DNA of 64,000 nucleotides from Petrosia ficiformis (lineage: Eukaryota > Porifera > Demospongiae > Haplosclerida > Petrosiidae), in assembly GCA_947044365.1 (NCBI GenBank), contig OX345636.1:22353466-22417465 (forward strand), given 5' to 3'. Positions 1 through 11,365 of the stretch are shown here, one piece after another. How positions within the stretch are numbered: the stretch's first letter is position 1; every line of letters starts with the position of its first letter. Position numbers and translations under genes: made by a program. The notes beneath the pieces were generated by a model that saw only the letters and a program-made list of their open reading frames with translations, was not told where the DNA came from and did no database searches.

Positions 1-3000
1 TATCGATTTGCCATGTATGCATTTTCCATCCTTCTTAATTCATGGAGTTTAGAACGATTTATTTCAAGACTGAGACTCTGTGTTACTGTTTTCCAGTCAC
101 CTACTGTTGATGAACCTGTGTACAGTAGTTATGAACAGTTAATGCAAATAATGAGAGAGCTGCCAAATGAAGAGAATGAGAGTGATGAAAGTCCATTGTT
201 AACTGATCATAATCTCCTCAGTGACGATTTTTCAGAAGATACTTCTGAAGAAAGAGAAGTTTACATGGAAGCTAGTAGGCCTTTCCTTCCTTATATAATG
301 GGAAGGATAAGCGATGTACATATATCAGGTAATAGCGATGGTAAATCTGATAATCTCTTTCAGTTTGGGTGGCTGAACACTATGGAACGAAAGTGGCTAT
401 CTCTAACACCATTTTGGTCATGCATCCTAAGAGGTATCATTCTACATTCATTTAATTGGCAACTCACTTTGTCTTCAATTAAATAGGTGATCCATCTCGT
501 TACAAGGATTGGCAAGGTGCCCAGTCTACTGAGTTTGCTGATGTGTCTGCAGTGAGTTTGCAATATTGAACTACCATGTTAATAAAGTCGCTTTAATTTG
601 TTTAGCAAGTTGCTGTAGAGAGAACTTCAGGAGCAATTGAGGCCTGGAATAGTATATTAAAGAATAATGACCATCCCAACCATCGCCTGAGACCAGATAT
701 TTTTATTAAAGATCATTACCCAATACTTAAGGGTAGGCAAATGGCTTTTATCGACAATTTGTCCTCTAAACAGAAGAAAAAATTGACAGTCAGTGTTTCC
801 TTACTTTAGTTATGGTATGTAATAATCAACTTTTTTTGCAGAGAACCTTGAATAAACCGAACAAACCGTTGAAGGAAGAGTGGGCAAGGAGACCTAAGAA
901 GTGGAAGTTACCTTTTACTAATCGTGGAGTTTATCAGCAACCACCATTAAAAAACTTCAAAATTTTAAAGTATGGTTATACTACAAATGAATTCGAACAT
1001 GCATGCACACAGTAATTCCCTATATGCATTCACTATAATAGCACCCCAGAGCAAGATGAAGTAGACAAAATGGACCCAGTTTTGGATTGTGTAATCATTA
1101 AAAGCAGCAGGTATGTGGCACTTATAAAAATTTTGCTGTTCATTTATCAATTTTGCTTTTAAGAGCAACTAGTCAGAAAACTGAGGTAAATATTAAATAT
1201 GATATTATACTCAATCCTATGTCACAAAATGCTTTGTCTAGGATATTACATCGTTGCCTATAATCTTGAGAAAGCAGCCAAATAGGGGCATTTCTAATAA
1301 ATGTTTGAAGTATTGTTGGGGTAACTCAGTCATTCAAGCCCTGGAATGCACTAGCCTGCCACTTTTTCTACAAGGTAAACTTACACTACTGACCTCATTT
1401 TATATTCAACATGCATGTCACGCTCAACAGGAATTCCATTGAATAAGATGCAACAGGATTACCTTGAATTACATTGTCGCTTACAAAAAGGAAAGATTGG
1501 TGATGCATCAACTCTTCTGGTAAATTGTATTTTTGTTTCTTTCCTTAATGTGCTTTGCATTCCACAGCAAGGGATCACTTCTATGAACATGACTTTGCAA
1601 AATGATGCTGCAGAAGGATTGCTAATATTGTGCAACAACTTGGAGGTCTTATATTCATGCAGACTTTTATCTTGTTATTGAATTCAATTTTATAAAGGAC
1701 AATGATGATCAGCTAACTTCCATTTTAATTGAAAGAACAGGAATTTGTTCAGATTGTAACTTTGTAAGTGATTATTTATTATTATCCATTATATTAGTCT
1801 CTTTTTCAAAAAAAGGTTAAGCAAGAAGTTGTTACACATTATCACTGTGAAATGAATATGACCATACAAGTGAAATCAAGCACTGTGTCTGAGTTGTATT
1901 CACAATTTCTTAGTTTGACAACATCTGAGGGATTGTTAACTTGCAAAAGGTAATGTAATGTAATAAATAAATGAAATGTAATAGTATTTGCCAAATGTTT
2001 GTGCAGTGCCTGTGGAATTTGTACTAAACATTTATCTATATCTGGCAAGCTGATCAAACTACCTGATACATTACTCATGTGCTTTTGTCGTGTTGGAGGT
2101 GCCATGCCATCAAAGTGTGGAGTAATCTTGGAAAGGTTTGTAAGAATGTATTACACATGATGTTGATAACAACATATTTGCATTGCATTTCAAGATACTT
2201 TTCTACAAGTCTTCATGATTCAAGTATAATGTCGTACACATTGGCCTCTATTATTGTAAGACAAAACTATAGACTTTATATTGTGTTTTTACGTCTTTGA
2301 ACTTCATCAGATTCATCATGGTGGGACCAGAGGTGGGACTAACTCTGGACATTGTAAATAGTTTTGCAAAAATAAATTAAAATATTACATCTAATTGGAT
2401 TAACAGATACATCTCTGGTATGGGATAATGAATGTTGGATCCATTATAACGATTCAAGTGTCACATACGAGAATGCAGACTATCACCTGGATGAATATGT
2501 TGCAGTATGTACTTGTATGATGTCAGCAAAAGCATTAATGATATCTTTACCTTTCAATTGCAGACAAACATGGCAATAGCAGTGTACACATCACCAGATT
2601 CAAAGGTAAATGTATACACTATGGTTTTGTTGTAGACATTGGTACTTTATAATTATAGTGAGTGTATTGATTAGGTGTTTTTGAAGCCATTAGCTGGATG
2701 GCCACCACCACTCTCTCCAAGATTGCCTCCAGTAAATAATTATTATTTAGTATTATATATATTATATATAATCTTCACAATTCATGCACAGTGTGAGACA
2801 TTTGGATTACATTGCACAACTATACTTGTAAATCTCACTGCATTGCTGACTTTTTCATTTAGGTATGGAATGACTTGGTTGAGAGTAACTCAGACATCCA
2901 CCTGCAGTCATTCAGAGGAACAACCTGGCTTTTATCTGAGGTTTGCTTGGAATCACTCATTTGTAAATTAACTAATACTTCCATAATAGGCTATTGTGAA

Positions 3001-5156
3001 GTATCTCCATCTACTTTGTACTGAATTAAAAGTGTGTTGTTGTGTACACATCATGTAAAGAATATTATTTTTTGTCAACAGAATAAAACGAGAATGCATT
3101 GTTTTGATCCTGTGTTCTTACCCAAACTAAAAGCAAATGGTTACCATGCTGTTCAAAAATTCACAAAGGTAACCCATTCAAGTCATTCAATCACTTTATA
3201 AATTCTATGTTTGCTTTGCATAGCATGTCGATATATTTTCCATGGAATACCTGCTATTTCCAGTGCATTTGTCATCACATTGGGTCCTTGTTGTAAGTTC
3301 AGAGATTGTGTCCAATAATATTAATCATCATGGTTATTATATACAGGTGATAGGCATGGATGATCAGATCATCTACTACATAGATCATCTACACAATGAA
3401 TCTCCCACTACTGTGAACTGGATATGGTATATAACCACTAATTTATATACAATAATTTTATTATGAATTTGTATCTCTGCATTTTGTATAGGTATTACTT
3501 ATGTCAGGAAAGCATACAAAGAAGATATGCAACACTTAGAAGATGTAATTGGAGATACGCAAATTCTAAGGTGCAAATACAATGACAAATACATTGAAAT
3601 TTCATTTGTTACATAAGTATCTTTACATAATTTTAATTATAGGACATTAAACTTATGCACCAAATGAATAGCTATGACTGTGGAATTTATTTGCTAATGG
3701 TAAGAATAAATATGTCCATTAATATCAGTGCAATATTTATTAACAATAATAATCGTTATTTAAAGGCTGCCAGGTGTTTTGCAATGAAATGTAAACTGTC
3801 ATACACAGTGGTGAATATTATTATATCACTCTAATTTCATGTCTTTAAGTTTGTTGACCACAGGAAGCAGCTGCTCTAGCAAGGAAACAATTCTTGTATG
3901 AAATAATGACAAACAAGATAAGAATTGACAATGAATGTAAGTTGAAGTGTTAAAAGTTGTAAAACATAGTCTATAATTATAATTACACAAAAGTTGAAAG
4001 TGCTTACAAGAGATCAACAATATTAGAAATTGCTCCTCTTTCTATATCCGGTGTGACAGAGGTATAAATAGTTCAGTACTAACATCGATTTGGCAAAGCA
4101 TAATCAAATGATATTAGGTCTCAGATGATGATGACAATGATCTACCATTGGTTACCTTCTCTAGTTGTGCAAATACTTCCAAGGAAAAGGAAGGTAATGG
4201 TATACTACAGTTGGTACCAATTTATTTAGTTTTGTTTTTTTCCAGTCCATGAATCTCAATCAAAACAACCACCACAGAATGAGATTTCAGAATACACTAC
4301 TGCTCTATCCATCGATGGGGCAAATGTTTCTCTTAAAGGTGTTTGCAATCTGTATCAAGCACATATTTCAGTTGAGGTATGCAAGTATCAAGACAGAGTA
4401 TTAAATACATGTGTGCTGAAACTAATATCTCATCTGTGCAGGTAGTGTATTACTTCCTTCACCTATTGAAATTTGTGAATAATAACCTATTTAACCAAAG
4501 TGATCCAGTGAGGTAGTACACAATGCATAGATGTTGAATTAATACATTTTTTTCTATCTTGTAAGGATATAAAGGGATATATAGAAATTATTTATGACTA
4601 CCAGATAGAAAAGTGCTATACTGCTGTTACCAAAACAGAGTTTGATAATATAAACCCTTGCCAACAAATCAAGGTGTGTTTAGCTTGTAATAATATTCAT
4701 GATCAATATATTTTTGGGTTCTAGTTTACACCTGCAGAAGTATGGCTTATTTTATGCCCAATATGGGAGGATAATCACTGCTTGATAAGTGTAGGATAAC
4801 ACATACATGTGCACCTTGGCCTATTGAACTTATGGATATGGTATGTCTCTGTATATCATGTGGTAGTAGAATAAATATTATGTAATTATATTTATTCAGG
4901 AATTTGAAGTACAGTATTTTGTTATGGGTCTTGAAAGTGATATTTTGAAGAAACCTATTATTTCTTTTCAACACAATATTAATGTATACGTAATATGGCC
5001 AGAGGTAAGAAAAGATATAACATTGTTGCGTTATGTTGAAGATTCAACATGTGATGTGTTCACTAGATCCTCACTGCCCTCATCATGAAAAAGTACAACA
5101 TGAAGTACAGTGAAGCCGTAAATACTTTCTTGTCAAGATCGCTTCCAAAAGATTAA
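1..5156 (+). CDS. USP-like plus ULP1-like protease fusion gene, 5' end outside window, C-terminal phosphatase-like tail
   Basis: This is a multi-exon gene with short GT-AG introns whose start lies upstream of the window. The first exons (about 95-430, 490-550, 606-790) encode an acidic stretch and a segment with AIEAWNSILK and LRPDIFI, which resembles the tail of transposon-encoded proteins. Exon 1242-1373 holds a USP Cys box (YCWGNSVIQAL). A Cys-pair region follows near 1730-2130. The His box is completed across a splice as TNSGHY (about 2310-2410), followed by WIHYNDSSV. ULP1/SENP-type exons follow at 3082-3710: VDIFSMEYLLFPVHL, SSHW (His), YYID (Asp) and HQMNSYDCG (Gln and Cys), so the ULP1 triad looks intact. 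The end resembles a dual-specificity phosphatase (LIMKKYNMKYSEA) but has no HCxxxxxR loop. USPs remove ubiquitin and ULP1 enzymes remove SUMO in known families. Activity here is inferred. The gene could be a host gene or the cargo of a DNA transposon. Confidence 0.72.
1242..2504 (+). other. USP (UCH-type) protease domain within the fusion gene
   Basis: The block runs over about seven exons. Order seen: Cys box (catalytic Cys in YCWGNS), a QNDAAEGLL motif like the USP Q-D-A-E-F segment, a TGICSDC zinc-knuckle-like pair, a CGICTKH pair, an IKLPDTLLMCF segment like the USP 'LP..L...L.RF' strand, and the split His box SGHY followed by NDSSV. All three catalytic positions (Cys, His, Asn/Asp) have candidates. 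The domain is compact for a USP because the finger insertion is short. Exon phases agree at the His-box junction: GGACATT ends in phase 1 and the next exon begins AT, giving Tyr. Confidence 0.72.
3082..3710 (+). other. ULP1/SENP (C48) protease domain within the fusion gene
   Basis: Exons spell the C48 family order: VFLPKLKANGYHAV, a Trp-like switch region FTKHVDIFS, the strand LLFPVHL, SSHWVLV with the catalytic His, MDDQIIYYID with the catalytic Asp, and HQMNSYDCGIYLL with the Gln of the oxyanion hole and the nucleophilic Cys. Spacing matches SENP-type domains. The exons are separated by introns of roughly 50-100 bp. Homology is clear from motif order, but the substrate (SUMO, NEDD8 or other) cannot be read from sequence. 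Confidence 0.82.
4560..5156 (+). other. Dual-specificity-phosphatase-like tail, catalytically dead and frameshifted
   Basis: Segments read in order FTPAEVWLILCP, GITHTCAPW, VQYFVMGLESDIL and LTALIMKKYNMKYSEAVNTFL. They align by eye with the DSP pattern 'I.P..WLG', 'GITHILN', 'Y..I.I.D....IL' and 'AYLMK...S..EA'. The HCxxGxxRS loop expected before the last helix is replaced by YVIWPEIL, so it would be a pseudophosphatase like STYX at best. Near 4785-4800 the frame changes by one base between the VG and THT parts and no GT-AG intron explains it. Decay, an assembly error or a very small intron are possible. Confidence 0.45.
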
Positions 5157-5290
5157 TAATTATGTTAAATTATTAAAATGTATCAACTTATCTTTACTAT
5201 TATTATATTATTTTATATACAGTTATTGTGAAATGAAATTGTAATCTCAAAAGCAGACAAAATGTACCAAAATAATATTTGAATAGGTGG

Positions 5291-6440
5291 TGATTACACA
5301 TAAATGAATAAAAGTGACATTCAGATCCCTATACATATAAGTCACTCACAAGTATAGCGATTTAAGATAGACCATCAGCGTATATTGTGATCATTGAATG
5401 GGTGTTCCTTAAATTTGAATTCGCCATTGAACTAACATAGTAACAACTAAATCCAAGTGACTTTTAGATCCCTAACATACATGTGAATATGAAAATCACT
5501 TTAATAATAGTATCAGTTACTCACAAGTATAGCGATTTAAGATAGACCATCAGCGTATATTGTGATCATTGAATGGGCGTTCCTTAAATTTGAATTCGCC
5601 ATTGAACTTACATAGTAACAACTAAATCCAAGTGACTTTTAGATCCCTAACATACATGTGAATATGAAAATCACTTTAATAATAGTATCAGTTACTCACA
5701 AGTATAGCGATTTAAGATAGACCATCAGCGTATATTGTGATCATTGAATGGGCGTTCCTTAAATTTGAATTCGCCATTGAACTTACATAGTAACAACTAA
5801 ATCCAAGTGACTTTTAGATCCCTAACATACATGTGAATATGAAAATCACTTTAATAATAGTATCAGTTACTCACAAGTATAGCGATTTAAGATAGACCAT
5901 CAGCGTATATTGTGATCATTGAATGGGCGCTCCTTAAATTTGAATTCGCCATTGAACTTACATAGTAACAACTAAATCCAAGTGACTTTTAGATCCCTAA
6001 CATACATGTGAATATGAAAATCCCTTTAATAATAGTATCAGTCACTCACAAGTATAGTGATTTAAGATAGACCATCAGCGTATATTGTGATCATTGAATG
6101 GGCGTTCCTTAAATTTGAATTCGCCATTGAACTAACACTAAATCCAAGTGACTTTTAGATCCCTAACATACATGTGAATATGAAAATCCCTTTAATAATA
6201 GTATCAGTTACTCACAAGTATAGCGATTTAAGATAGACCATCAGTGTATATCGTGATCATTGAATGGGTGTTCATAATTTGAATTCGCCATTGAACTAAC
6301 ATAGTAACAACTAAATCCAAGTGACTTTTAGATGTATACCTAGCATACATATGAATAGGAAAATCACTTTAATAATAGTATCAGTCACTTACAAATATTT
6401 TTAAGTTAGACCATTAGCGTGTATTGTGATCAGTACAATT
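5291..6440. repeat. Tandem satellite, about 7 copies of a 175-bp unit
   Basis: The phrase actcacaagtatag recurs at 5344, 5519, 5694, 5869, 6044 and 6210, with a diverged copy (acttacaaat) at 6387. Spacing is exactly 175 bp four times, then 166 and 177. Inner units are nearly identical; the first and last are more diverged. The 166-bp unit lacks a short stretch (atagtaaca) present in the others. No open frame is conserved. The array begins about 135 bp after the stop codon of the protease gene. Confidence 0.92.
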
Positions 6441-7129
6441 TACATATAATTATTTACTTACAGGCTAGCTAATGTTGATGGTGACATCTCTGCATTAGTA
6501 ATTCTATAAAAATATAATTCATTAAATTACTTATATCTGTACGTTGTATAAACACATATTTATGTAATATACTTTTATTATAATAATATTATGACAATGT
6601 CTTTATCTGCTCTCACACTGGTCAGCAATACAGTAGTTATCCAGTGTGCCTGTTATTCCGATGTTCACCCACAGCATATTATTTTTACACAATTGTTCAT
6701 TTTTGATCTGTTCATTCTGTCATATATACAATGCATAAAATTACAAACAAGTTATCTTTATTACATTCTTTGTCCATTCTGGTTTTTAATAAAGAGCAAT
6801 TTATTACTTGGAAACTCCTTGACGTCTTAAATAGTTTCTTTGACACCAGTGGAATTGTTTAATGTTGTGTAGCAGGTTGCTTGTAATTTTGTATTAACAG
6901 GAATATCTACTCAATATATATATATATAATAATTGTGTATATAATCATACAATTTATAAGTATGTTGGAGCACAGCCAACTACTGGGATGATGTGAAGCC
7001 AAAGCATTGGAGCCAGTTAGAATACAGAATTAGATATACCTTGTTAGATGCAGCAATAATTTATAAAACCTACCTTTATAAATATGAGTAGCGGGTATTG
7101 TTATAAATTTTGAATGAGAGGCTGCAGGT
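6441..7129. other. Intergenic, no gene seen
   Basis: AT-rich DNA with a short TA run near 6920. A 79-codon open frame at 6591-6830 shows no recognisable motif and no splice context, so it is not called. Confidence 0.6.
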
Positions 7130-7450
7130 TGCCAGATATTTAGCAGGGAAATTTTTATGGCCCGTAGGGCCATCCCTATAATTGCTTTCCACGGGGTTTA
7201 TATATATAATTATATATTATATAATTATATATGTTTGTGTCACTTGCGCGACTATGCGTTGTATACGTAGTTAAGGAAGTTGCGTCATTCCGGATTCCCG
7301 GGGGGCTCGGTCAATTAATGGGCGTGGCGCGTAAACGAACGCGCGATCAAGCTCTAACCAGCAGAAAGAAAGCTGTTGAGCTTACGTAGAAACTGGAACT
7401 AATAGCTAGCTATTCTGCCTGAAATATATTCCTAAAGTTCTACAAGGTCC
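7130..7450 (+). repeat. Dispersed element with a GGCCC..GGGCC hairpin, copy 1
   Basis: The block contains a small palindrome (ggcccgtagggcc), tgctttccac, then a GC-richer core (gttaaggaagttgc, aaactggaactaatagct). The same order is found again at about 33520-33790 on this strand and in part at 23745-23875 in reverse. Short edges with the hairpin also occur near 18985 and 56928. A copy number of at least three in 64 kb marks it as a mobile or formerly mobile noncoding element, SINE or MITE. Termini are not defined. Confidence 0.75.
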
Positions 7451-7709
7451 TTTGAAAGGTAAGGAGAGTAGATAATCAAAATAATAACTATAATAAGCTG
7501 TTGTCTTTCATGCTTGATAAAGTCAGCCATGATTACTGAATTCTGCACACCACAAAGCAGTCATATCTTCACTTAAATTTGTAAAGCAATCATAGGGATG
7601 TTTTTTTCTTTATATACACTTGTTGTGGTTAACTTCAAAACCTCAAGAATGCGGGGCTGAACGTATGTGGGGCTAACTTCAGTTGAGTGCTTGTCTATTT
7701 TGCATGTCA

Positions 7710-7852
7710 TGTGTTTTAGTTAATTCTAGAAGAAGAATATTCTAGAACTAGTCAATGTATATATAAACCAGTGATCATTGTACAATTTAGTTCTGTTGTC
7801 ATTTGAGTCTATAAACTGTTAAACTTTGCTATATCAAGGGAGTATTCTAACA
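7710..7852 (+). mobile_element. Solo LTR candidate (143 bp), copy 1
   Basis: The segment begins TGTG and ends AACA, carries TATATAAA near its middle, and has a close relative at 22938-23088 with the same ends. TG..CA ends, a TATA box and isolated copies fit short solo LTRs left by recombination. No 5-bp target duplication is seen and no internal retroelement sequence is adjacent. Confidence 0.55.
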
Positions 7853-7883
7853 GGTCTCCAGTATTGTAGATGATTACTTATTC

Positions 7884-8080
7884 AATGAACAGATGGATGG
7901 ATGGAATGATTGATGGAATGATGGATGGATGGATGAGTGGATGAAGGAATAGACAGATGAATGAATAGATTGATGGATGAATAAGTCGGTGGATGGATTG
8001 ATGGAGAGATGAATGGATGGATGGATGTATGTGTGTATACATGTATGTAGATATACATATATATATATATATATATAATA
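7884..8080. repeat. GGAT/GATG microsatellite followed by a TA run
   Basis: Imperfect tetranucleotide repeats (ggatggatggaatgatt) run to about 8030 and pass into atgtatgtag and a pure TA stretch at about 8055-8077. Long open frames here in reverse (Ser/His/Ile-Pro repeats) are a by-product of the repeat. Confidence 0.9.
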
Positions 8081-8257
8081 TGTATGATTTAGGGTTTCAT
8101 TTAGGGTGGGTGGGGTTTTGTTTTCATTCGCCATCTCTAGAAATTTGTTTGCCAATATGCACATAACGATACTCCTTCATGTTGCCCCCTGTTTCTCCCA
8201 AAAGCTTTCAAATTCAATTATGCCCACCCCTTGACAAGTTTCTAAATGAAAACCTGT

Positions 8258-8400
8258 ATATATGGATGCATATGTACATGCATGTATGTACATTTATGTA
8301 TGCACATATGTATATACATATTTGTACATATTTTATATGTGTATATGCTATACATGTATGTATGTATGTACATATTTATGTACATGTATGAATGTATATT
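8258..8400. repeat. TGTA/TACA microsatellite
   Basis: Degenerate repeats of tgta, tacat and atgtatg. The region encodes low-complexity Tyr/His/Met strings on both strands and has no coding character. Confidence 0.85.
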
Positions 8401-9115
8401 ATAATACAATAGACTGAATAATGAGAAAAACTGAAACAATTGGGAGTAGAGAAGATCGCATGAGAGTGAATAAAAAAAGAAAGAACTTCAACTTCAGGTG
8501 GATTTAGCCTAATTCTGCAAAGGAAAAGGCTTGAGTAAATATTATAGAATGGAAGGAAGAGGTTACTACCCTTGAGAAACAAACTGAGACCTCACTCACT
8601 ATTATGAACACATTGCAGGCATGGTATGTACGAGAAATATTATTTTTATCTGTTGATGCAAAATAATTTTTGGAATCCATTGTTTTCTCTTTTTGTCTTA
8701 ATTTCTTTTACTACATAGGGTAGGGTTTAGGTAGGGGTTCCATGTATACAAGTGGACATTATTAGTTTGACCATTTATTAGAGAATACACTGATGAACTC
8801 TTACAGACACTACACAAAGACTATCTGTCTATAATTATGTATATGTATCTAATTACTATAATATATTATACATTATAATAATTATTTATAATACATATAA
8901 TTATATATAATTATATATATCTCTATCAGATCCGTTTTTGGTTGTATATTCACCCAAGGTGAAGCCAAGGGCTTATATGCAACTAGAAACATCCGAAACC
9001 TAGACCAGAGACCTATCAACTGTGGCCTGTCTATTTTAGATTGATAAAATTAACTAAAGATAGATAAAGCAACTCAGAAGCAATTCAAAGAAGCAGAGGA
9101 ATTGAAAATCCAAAA
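8401..9115. other. Intergenic, no gene seen
   Basis: AT-rich; a TA-rich stretch lies at about 8845-8925. No conserved open frame or repeat relative was recognised. Confidence 0.5.
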
Positions 9116-9121
9116 TACAAT

Positions 9122-9340
9122 AAATGGATGGATACACAATGTAGATTAATGGATGAAGGATTGACATATGGGTGGGTGGATGGACGGACGGATGGATTGA
9201 TGGATGAATGATGGATGAATAGATTGGTGGATGAATGGATAGATGGATAGATGGAATGATGGCAGAAGGAATGGAAAGGTGGATGATGGATTGATGAATG
9301 AATGGATGGATGGATTGATGAATGGACAAATGGATTGTTG
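9122..9340. repeat. ATGG/GGAT microsatellite, second block
   Basis: Runs such as gatggatggacggacggatgg and gatggatagatgg are interspersed with gattgatgaatg. It has the same motif as the block at 7884-8030, about 1.2 kb away. Confidence 0.88.
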
Positions 9341-9349
9341 GAAGCAAAT

Positions 9350-11360
9350 AATAAATGTAAGATTAATACCAGAAACTCAATTAACTAATGTTCTTGACCA
9401 TGATAACATATTCAAGGTTTCATACAAGATTTTTTGATAAATAGAGGAAAGAATCAATCATATCCATGGTAAGCACACTGCTCGTGGGTGTGGTGCATGT
9501 ATGTCTGTCCATAGTCTGCTGTTAAGGTATGATCCTGTAGGAAATGTTTTAATATAAGATAATGTAATAAAAGTTAAATTGAAACAACGTTTAATTAATA
9601 GCATCCAAAGGAGTATACTCGTCAATGTCGTCATTATAATCAATGATCTATTTTCAAATGCAACTACTCTTATTGGTATATGTTATAAAGATTTCCATGA
9701 AATTGCATGGTATAATAAAAGCCTAAAGGACAGATGTCATACATACTTATGTCAACTATAAAAGAAGCATTTTTTATGACATTGCCTCAATTATACAGGT
9801 CTACTGTAATCCCGCAATCAACTACATTGAAAATTGTCTAATAATCTACTACTAGATAGTTTTTTCAGAACTAGGCATAATTAATACAAGAAAAATGTAA
9901 TGTAAACATGGAAAGGAATTTTAAAAATAGCCCATGATTTTGAATCTGAACTATTTCATCATGTTATGTTGCAGTTTTTGCTCATCTAGTCCTATTAAAT
10001 ATTAGTATTTTCCTAAAAAAAAAGAGGATGACTCCAGCTAATAATGTACACTTGATCATCTATTAAAACTCCAGTGTCTTAATTAGTTGTTAAGATCACC
10101 CGATCTGGCTAGATTCTAGGTTCCCCCATGATAACATATACCTCTTGAGGAGGTGCATCCATTTCCAGGAAATAAACATCTTATCATTTAATACAATCCA
10201 AAGACACTTTATTAATGGCATAGAGGTAGAAATGAAATCAAAGTTGGGAAGGGAATGGGCTAGATGAAGCTAACTTAATAAGAAGTATTGTTCAACTATG
10301 TTAGTCATTAACAATTACATTTCAATTATCACAATACTCTCAGTCACAGGATACACTCTAAAAGCTGAAGTAGACAAGTACGTATACATGTGTTGCCACT
10401 GCCAGTGTTGGTGTCCTCATGATCTGAGTCATCTCTACATGATAATGCATTTTGTTCACCACATTGAAGTTCAACCTTGTCATCCAATTCAAAACTATAT
10501 AATTATTGGTGTCAGTAAAAACTTACTCAGTTGCCGAGGCCAACATTTCATTTTCAAAATCAGACTCATAATTAACAGGTAGCTTTGATGTCTTGACTTA
10601 GTTGAAAAGGAGTAGTAGAGATTCCAAACAAATGTGACTTTCAAAGTGGGCTGCTTGCCAGTATAGTGCTTGCTAGCATTAATGTGCATATTTCATATAA
10701 ATAATACTGTTAGCTACAATTATTCTTATACTGGTAAATGGGGTTTCATGTGATTTTTCTATGAACAGGAATGAAGATCAACCAATCAGGTCACTGGAAT
10801 TCTCAGGATATTTCAGTGAATTTCAGGAAAATGTGAAATTATGAAAATTAATTAGAGTTTTTTGAAGCACACTTCTGACATATTTACAGATTAAAATAAA
10901 ATTCACCACTTTATGTTCTTAAGCTTTTACTATAGTCCAACCAATTAAAAGCATGATCATGACTGTAAAAATAAATGTATAAACAGTATAATCATGTACT
11001 GTAATGTACAAATAACCTATTGTAGGTAGTGGCGAGCTATAGATCTCCCTTTAATAATCTTATTTAAAGTTGAGGGGGTGGGATATTCCTACACCTGTGA
11101 TTAATGGATTAATTCTTACACACTCTCCTGAATCTCTCTTCATTTGGTATCATTTGGTCTCATGTATGACACTATTTTTGTTTGTATTCAAAACAGCTGA
11201 ATAGTGAATGTAATTAGATGTAAACATTCATTAATAATTATTATTCTCTTCTTTCAAAAGAAAAATTAACGGAAAAAACAAATACTAGTTTTGCTTTTTA
11301 AAATTACTCTTTAATAATACAAAATTAAAATTTAATTTACAAAGTCTACATATTAATTGT
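9350..11360. other. Intergenic, no gene seen
   Basis: About 2 kb of AT-rich DNA. Open frames are short and lack motifs or convincing splice partners. No repeat relatives were seen in the window. Confidence 0.5.
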
Positions 11361-11365
11361 TATAG

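Noticed and set aside
5291..6440. CRISPR-like array
   Set aside because: Repeats are 175 bp and contiguous with no spacers, and the genome is eukaryotic.
7874..9347. Open frames with Ile-His-Pro-Ser repeats on the minus strand
   Set aside because: Translation of GGAT/ATGG microsatellites.
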